From: Clostridia bacterium
GTDB lineage: Bacteria > Bacillota_A > Clostridia > Christensenellales > Aristaeellaceae
Reading direction: 5' to 3'
Length of the DNA stretch: 8,216 nt
NCBI GenBank assembly: GCA_017938785.1
Contig: JAGBAU010000089.1
Coordinates: 1-8,216 of the forward strand
The notes beneath the pieces are model-generated. The model made no database searches. It was not told the DNA's origin and worked only from the letters and a program-made list of their open reading frames with translations. Both the position numbers and the translations under genes were made by a program. This document shows, piece after piece, positions 4,603 to 8,216 of this stretch (position 1 is the first letter of the stretch; each line of letters opens with the position of its first letter).

Positions 4603-5876
4603 ATGGCATTATTTGTTGATGTTGTAAGCATTACTGCGAAGGCAGGCGACGGCGGCAACGGCTGCGTATCCTTCCATCGCGAGAAATACGTCATGGCCGG
4701 TGGTCCTGACGGCGGCGACGGCGGACGCGGCGGCGATGTAATCTTCTCTGCGACCGATCGCATGCACACGCTGATGGATTTCCGCTACCATCGCAAGTTC
4801 ACCGCCGGAAACGGCGAGGACGGCTCCGGCCGCCGCAGAACCGGCAAGAACGGCGCAAACGTGGTCATCGAGGTGCCTCCGGGCACCGTGGTGCGCGATA
4901 AGGCAACCGGCAAGATTCTGCTGGACCTGTATGCTGCAGGCGTTGAAAAGACCCTTCAGAAGGGTGGACGCGGCGGCTTCGGCAACCAGCATTTACAACG
5001 CCCACCCGTCAGGCTCCGGAATTTGCCAAGCCCGGCGAGAAGCGCGAGATCATGGAACTCACCCTGGAGCTCAAGTCCATCGCGGACGTCGGTCTGGTTG
5101 GCTTCCCGAACGTGGGCAAGAGCACCATCCTGTCCGTTGTGACGGCGGCGCGCCCGAAGATTGCAAACTATCACTTCACCACCCTGCAGCCGAACCTGGG
5201 CATCGTCAAGCAGGATGAAACCAGCTTCGTTCTGGCGGACATCCCCGGCCTTGTTGAGGGCGCCAGCGAGGGCATCGGCCTGGGCCACGCCTTCCTGCGC
5301 CATGTGGAAAGAACCCGCATGCTGCTGCATGTGCTGGATATTTCCGGCAGCGAGGGCCGCAATCCGCTGGAGGATTACGACGCCATCGAAAAGGAACTGG
5401 AGAATTACGGCGATCTGAAGAACCGACCGGTGATCGTGGTCGCCAACAAGATGGATCTGCCCGGCGCGGACGAGAACCTTGAACTGCTGAAGGAGAAGCT
5501 CGCCGGTACCGGCATTGAAATCTATCCGGTTTCCGCAGCCACCCGCGCAGGCTTCGAAACCCTGATGCGCGCGACGGTGAAGATGCTCAAGTCCTGCCCG
5601 GACGCCGAACCCTTCGCCGAGGAAGAACTCTTCGATTTCGACATGGACTCCCAGGCCAGCGGCTTCGAAATTGCCCGCAGCGGCGGCGCATTTTACCTGT
5701 CCGGCCCTTCCATCGACCGTCTGGTTGCTTCCGTCAACTTCTACAACGAGGAATCCCTCAATTACTTCCACCGCACCCTGCGCAAGCTGGGCGTCATCGA
5801 CGCGCTGCGTGAGGCGGGCGCCGGGGAAGGCAGCACCATCTGCATCGACGAAATGGAATTCGACTTTGTGGAATAA
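4603..5876 (+). CDS. obg: Obg family GTPase, interrupted by a one-base frameshift
   Basis: Obg (ObgE/CgtA) is an essential GTPase that binds the large ribosomal subunit late in assembly and links growth to the stringent response. As written the gene is in two frames: 4603-4992 encodes the start through the Obg fold, and 4995-5876 the rest. One base is missing in the ATTTACA stretch near 4993-4995; adding one restores NHFTTPTRQAPEFAKPG, a canonical Obg segment, and a 424-residue protein of normal length. In restored numbering, the Gly-rich Obg domain is 1-150 (AGDGGNGC, PDGGDGGRGGDV), the P loop GFPNVGKST is 167-175, switch I has TTLQPNLG (193-200), the G3 motif is DIPG (213-216), NKMD is 282-285 and an SAATRAG G5 motif follows. 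The OCT domain occupies about the last 70 residues (FEIARSGGAFYLSGP onward). The start ATG has AAGGAG (4591-4596) six bases upstream. Without correction the first frame ends at 5142. Intact flanking domains make a sequencing or assembly error more likely than true decay. Confidence 0.93.
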
Positions 5877-5906
5877 GAAATACAAACCCTTTGGAGGAAT
5901 ACGAAT

Positions 5907-6203
5907 ATGACCACCAAGCAGCGTGCGAAGCTTCGCGCTATGTGCAATACCATGGAGCCGGTGCTCCAGATCGGCAAGGACGGCATTACTGACAACGTAA
6001 TCAAGCAGTGCTGGGACGCCCTTGAGGCCCGCGAACTGATCAAGGTGAACGTGCAGCGCAACGCGCCCTACATGTCCACCCGTGAAGCCTGCGACGAGCT
6101 GTGCGAAAGGGTGCACGCCGAACCGGTTCAGACCATCGGCAACCGCTTCTGCATCTACCGTCAGGCCCGCAAGGATTCCAAGATCCGCCTGGAAGACCTG
6201 TAA
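5907..6203 (+). CDS. yhbY: YhbY family ribosome-assembly RNA-binding protein (CRM domain)
   Basis: A 98-residue protein consisting of one CRS1-YhbY (CRM) domain. YhbY proteins associate with pre-50S ribosomal subunits. The family markers are LRAMCNTMEPVLQIGKDGIT (9-28), with the GxxG-type loop GKDG (23-26), then ALEARELIKVNV (38-49), where the strand after EARELIKV is typical, and a closing IGNRFCIYR (77-85). The start ATG follows GGAGG (5893-5897) at nine bases, 30 bases after the obg stop. It lies in the nth-obg-yhbY operon, and pairing with obg matches a common Firmicutes order and shared ribosome-maturation role. A terminator follows at 6212. Family assignment is strong; the precise ribosomal step is not shown by the sequence. 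Confidence 0.93.
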   Translation: MTTKQRAKLRAMCNTMEPVLQIGKDGITDNVIKQCWDALEARELIKVNVQRNAPYMSTREACDELCERVHAEPVQTIGNRFCIYRQARKDSKIRLEDL

Positions 6204-6211
6204 GATATGCA

Positions 6212-6241
6212 AATCCCTCGCCTGTGAACGGGCGGGGGATT
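6212..6241 (+). terminator. Intrinsic terminator of the nth-obg-yhbY operon
   Basis: An 11-bp stem (6212-6222 with 6231-6241, one G:T wobble) with an 8-base loop, followed by GTTTTTCGTTCTTTTTTG. The stem is GC-rich and the U tract is strong. It begins eight bases after the yhbY stop. Confidence 0.9.
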
Positions 6242-6266
6242 GTTTTTCGTTCTTTTTTGTCGAGTC

Positions 6267-6295
6267 TTGTCAGATATAGCGTTTTTTGCTAGAAT
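6267..6295 (+). promoter_or_regulatory. Extended -10 sigma-A promoter of the DUF1576 operon
   Basis: TTGTCA (6267-6272), a 17-base spacer and TAGAAT (6290-6295), with TGC directly before the -10 (an extended -10 element). Transcription should start near 6302, giving a leader of about 30 bases. Confidence 0.8.
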
Positions 6296-6331
6296 AAAAC
6301 TGGAATTCTTTGGACAGGATTGTGAGATGAG

Positions 6332-7597
6332 ATGAAGAAGGATTTATCGGGTGGAATCAGGGCAGGCAACAATTTGCTCTTTCATATGCTGGTGGCGGTT
6401 TCGCTGCTGCTGGCCGTGTTTGCGGTGGCGCTTCAGCCGGATTTAAGCCTGTTTACCGGGTTCTGGAAGATTCAGGTCGGTCATGCGGGGCTGATCACCG
6501 ACCCCATCCATACCGGAGGGATCGGCGCGGCGCTGCTGAATGCAGCGCTGATGATGCTGGGCAGCACTCTGCTTGTGCGCCTGCAGAGGATGCCCTTTAC
6601 CGGGCTGTCCGTAGCCTGCCTGTTCATGATGGGCGGATTTGCGCTGCTGGGCAAGAATATCGTCAACAGCGCCCCCATTGTTCTGGGCGGCTTCCTGTAC
6701 GCCTGCTATAAATCTGAACCCTTCTCCAAGTATACCTATCTCACGCTCTTTGGGACCTGTCTTTCGCCCATGGTGAGCTATTTTCTGCTCCATACCTCGG
6801 CGGAGATACATTATGTGGGCATGGTGCTGGGCGGTGCGGTGATCGGCTTTGTTGTGCCTGCAATTTCAACCTACACGGTCAGGATTCATCAGGGCTACAA
6901 TCTGTACAACGTCGGTTTTGCGGCCGGTTTTGTGGGCCTGGGGCTGGTGAGTGTGCTGCGCGGCTGCGGCATGGAATTCCAGACCATGCATTCCTGGACC
7001 ACCGGCTATAACCTGCCTCTGACCATACTGATGCTGTGCATACTCGGCGGTTTGTTCATCTTGGGCGTAATCCTTGGATGCCGCAGCTGGCCGAAATACC
7101 GGCGTATCCTGAGCCATTCGGGCCGCGTTTTGGCGGATTTCTTTGCACTGGAGGGCATGGGCCCTACCTTTGTGAATATGGCGCTGGTGGGTGCGATCGG
7201 GCTTTTGTACCTGATGGTTTTGCAGGTGCCGCTCAACGGCCCCTTGGTATGTTGCCTGTTTGCCATGGTTGGCTTTGCGAGCTTCGGCAAGCACCCCAGG
7301 AATGTTATTCCAGTGATGGCAGGTGCGATCATCGCGGCAAGCTTCATGAAAAACCTGTCGCTCACCTCGCCGGGCGTGCTGCTGGCCACGCTCTTGTGCA
7401 CGGGCCTTGCGCCCATTGCCGGCCAGTTCGGCGGGCTGTGGGGGCTTGCAGCGGGCTTTCTGCACATGTCCATCGTGCAGAACACATCCTACCTCTACGG
7501 CGGCTTGAACCTGTACAACAACGGCTTTTCCGCGGGCCTGACCTGCGTCATCATGATTCCGCTGATCGAAGCGCTGAAATCCGAACCGGAGGATTAA
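6332..7597 (+). CDS. DUF1576 family multi-pass membrane protein with internal duplication
   Basis: A 421-residue integral membrane protein with about ten hydrophobic segments, assigned to DUF1576, a family without established function. Two homologous halves are evident. In half one, P88 to G119 lines up without gaps with P300 to G331 in half two, sharing 15 of 32 residues, including CLF, GFA, GK, N and P. Each half ends with the same motif, GxNLYNxGFxAG (188-199 and 391-402). A central loop with WPKYRR (253-258) links them and is probably cytoplasmic. Such two-fold repeats with a buried Asn/Tyr motif are typical of channels or transporters; the QGYNxxxVG part resembles the urea-transporter repeat motif, but this is only a lead. 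The ATG at 6332 has no clear ribosome binding site (only AGG near 6315-6317), and an in-frame stop lies just upstream at 6323, so no earlier start is possible. It heads an operon with a small cytosolic protein and an MFS-type transporter. Confidence 0.85.
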   Translation: MKKDLSGGIRAGNNLLFHMLVAVSLLLAVFAVALQPDLSLFTGFWKIQVGHAGLITDPIHTGGIGAALLNAALMMLGSTLLVRLQRMPFTGLSVACLFMMGGFALLGKNIVNSAPIVLGGFLYACYKSEPFSKYTYLTLFGTCLSPMVSYFLLHTSAEIHYVGMVLGGAVIGFVVPAISTYTVRIHQGYNLYNVGFAAGFVGLGLVSVLRGCGMEFQTMHSWTTGYNLPLTILMLCILGGLFILGVILGCRSWPKYRRILSHSGRVLADFFALEGMGPTFVNMALVGAIGLLYLMVLQVPLNGPLVCCLFAMVGFASFGKHPRNVIPVMAGAIIAASFMKNLSLTSPGVLLATLLCTGLAPIAGQFGGLWGLAAGFLHMSIVQNTSYLYGGLNLYNNGFSAGLTCVIMIPLIEALKSEPED

Positions 7598-7601
7598 CGA
7601 A

Positions 7602-7970
7602 ATGAAAACACATAAGCATCTGCACCTTGCGCGCCGCAAGATGGGGCATATCATTGATGAAATCTACACGGCGCTGCTGCACTACGGCAGCCATGAGGTT
7701 GCCCTGAACATACTGCGTGAGGACAATGGCTTGTACCTGCTGGTGGACAGCAACTTTGAACCCGAACACCTGCACCACATCGAGCGCATGGCGGAGCTTC
7801 TGCAGCCGGAGGTTCGCAGCCCTGCCATGGTTGAGATGTACTGGGAGCTGGCCGGCGAGGACCAGTACACCAGCGACAGTGAAATGTCCCTGGTGGGCCA
7901 GATGGCGGATGAGGCCGCTGTGCTCGTGGACGGCAATAAGGTACATATCAAAATCTTTGTCAAATATTGA
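7602..7970 (+). CDS. Small protein of unknown function, possibly a degenerate GHKL (HATPase-like) domain
   Basis: A 122-residue soluble protein without cysteine, signal peptide or membrane helix. The order of its elements recalls the GHKL ATPase domain of anti-sigma factors. A helix (HIIDEIYTALLHYG, 16-29) leads to two strands (EVALNILRE and NGLYLLVDSN). Later comes SEMSLVGQMADEAAVLVDGNKVHIKIFV (93-120), which looks like the closing GLxLV - helix - DGxxVxI strand of RsbW-type domains. The ATP-binding residues are not evident: the helix lacks the usual Asn, and DSNFEP replaces the DxGxG turn. If the resemblance is real, the protein would be a non-catalytic binding module. The ATG at 7602 has GGAGG (7588-7592) nine bases upstream, four bases after the DUF1576 stop, so it is co-translated and may regulate or bind the membrane protein. 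The fold call is tentative; the gene itself is well supported. Confidence 0.8.
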   Translation: MKTHKHLHLARRKMGHIIDEIYTALLHYGSHEVALNILREDNGLYLLVDSNFEPEHLHHIERMAELLQPEVRSPAMVEMYWELAGEDQYTSDSEMSLVGQMADEAAVLVDGNKVHIKIFVKY

Positions 7971-7981
7971 TCGGTGTACAT

Positions 7982-8216
7982 ATGAACAGAATCAAAAATG
8001 CCTTTCGCGGCGAAACGAAATATGGTATTTTCCTGCTCTCCATCCTGATCACGGGTCTTTCCTATGGCATCTACAAGGGCATGCTGGACAATTTCCTTGC
8101 GGAAGTGGTGCACATGGGGGAGATGGACCGCGGCATTACCGAGTTCTTCCGTGAGCTTCCCGGGATCCTGCTGGTGTTCATCCTAGCGATGTTCTATATG
8201 CTCTCCGCGGAGACCA
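7982..8216 (+). CDS. MFS-type transporter, N-terminal part (truncated by the window end)
   Basis: The first 78 codons are present; the gene runs off the window. After a short basic start (MNRIKNAFRGETK) comes a hydrophobic helix at about 14-33 (YGIFLLSILITGLSYGIY), a loop with YKGMLDNFLAEVVHMGEMDRG, typical of the TM1-TM2 region of major facilitator proteins, and the start of a second helix at about 60-75 (PGILLVFILAMFYMLSAE). The sequence ITEFFRELPGILLVF is common in Clostridia MFS proteins, so the family is likely but not certain from so short a piece. The start ATG lies 11 bases after the preceding stop and has only a weak GGTG (7972-7975) ribosome binding site. Its place in the DUF1576 operon suggests a shared transport-related role, and the substrate cannot be told. 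Confidence 0.7.
   Translation, partial: MNRIKNAFRGETKYGIFLLSILITGLSYGIYKGMLDNFLAEVVHMGEMDRGITEFFRELPGILLVFILAMFYMLSAET

Noticed and set aside
4985..5000. Programmed -1 ribosomal frameshifting in obg
   Set aside because: The shift direction would fit, but there is no slippery heptamer in phase and the Obg family is not known to use frameshifting.
4956..6212. A long minus-strand open frame (about 418 codons) across obg and yhbY
   Set aside because: It is the antisense shadow of strongly conserved genes; no ribosome binding site or promoter fits and the translation has no family features.
6866..7654. A 262-codon minus-strand frame across the DUF1576 gene
   Set aside because: The translation is low-complexity and rich in Ala, Gln, His and Arg, typical of the complement of a GC-rich membrane-protein gene.
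1..8216. Search by eye for tRNA/rRNA genes, CRISPR repeats, insertion sequences, attachment sites and phage genes
   Set aside because: No cloverleaf-like sequence, regularly spaced direct repeats, transposase or integrase motifs were seen on either strand.

Overview
The window looks like chromosomal DNA of a fairly GC-rich member of the Clostridia (Firmicutes), probably an uncultured or gut-type lineage. The reasons are strong AGGAGG-type ribosome binding sites, near-consensus sigma-A promoters, short U-tailed terminators, and families typical of that group (a cysteine desulfurase of the NifS/Csd type next to a DUF3343 Se/S carrier-like protein, Obg followed by a YhbY RNA-binding protein, and a DUF1576 membrane protein). 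The species assignment is inference. I see no tRNA, rRNA, CRISPR array, insertion sequence or phage gene; this is mostly housekeeping and poorly characterised core genome.

Layout. Positions 1-129 hold the 3' end of an unidentified plus-strand gene, closed by a bidirectional terminator (134-163). A minus-strand operon follows (1696 down to 170): a small two-helix membrane protein, TrmB (tRNA m7G46 methyltransferase) and a putative NlpC/P60 lipoprotein, joined by a 1-nt gap and an ATGA overlap. A divergent promoter region (1697-1827) then drives a very acidic 101-residue protein on the plus strand. Its stop codon abuts, with no gap, the stop of a minus-strand 47-residue protein with four CxxC pairs. 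That gene lies behind a cysteine desulfurase gene (3472-2327), and a 14-bp hairpin between the two buries the small gene's ribosome binding site. The DUF3343 Se/S carrier-like gene (3575-3844) is transcribed divergently from the desulfurase, so a small sulfur/selenium-handling neighbourhood is plausible.

From a strong promoter (3885-3914) runs the operon nth - obg - yhbY (DNA base-excision repair, ribosome-assembly GTPase, ribosome-associated RNA-binding protein), ended by a good terminator at 6212-6241. The obg gene is broken by a one-base deletion near 4993-4995. Both halves are intact and otherwise canonical, so a sequencing or assembly error is the leading explanation.

The last operon starts at a good extended -10 promoter (6267-6295). 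It encodes a DUF1576 membrane protein with a clear internal duplication, then a 122-residue protein that may be a degenerate GHKL/HATPase-like fold, then the first 78 residues of what looks like an MFS transporter. This operon is the least understood part of the window: the duplicated motif in the DUF1576 protein faintly resembles that of urea transporters, and its small partner has no assigned function.
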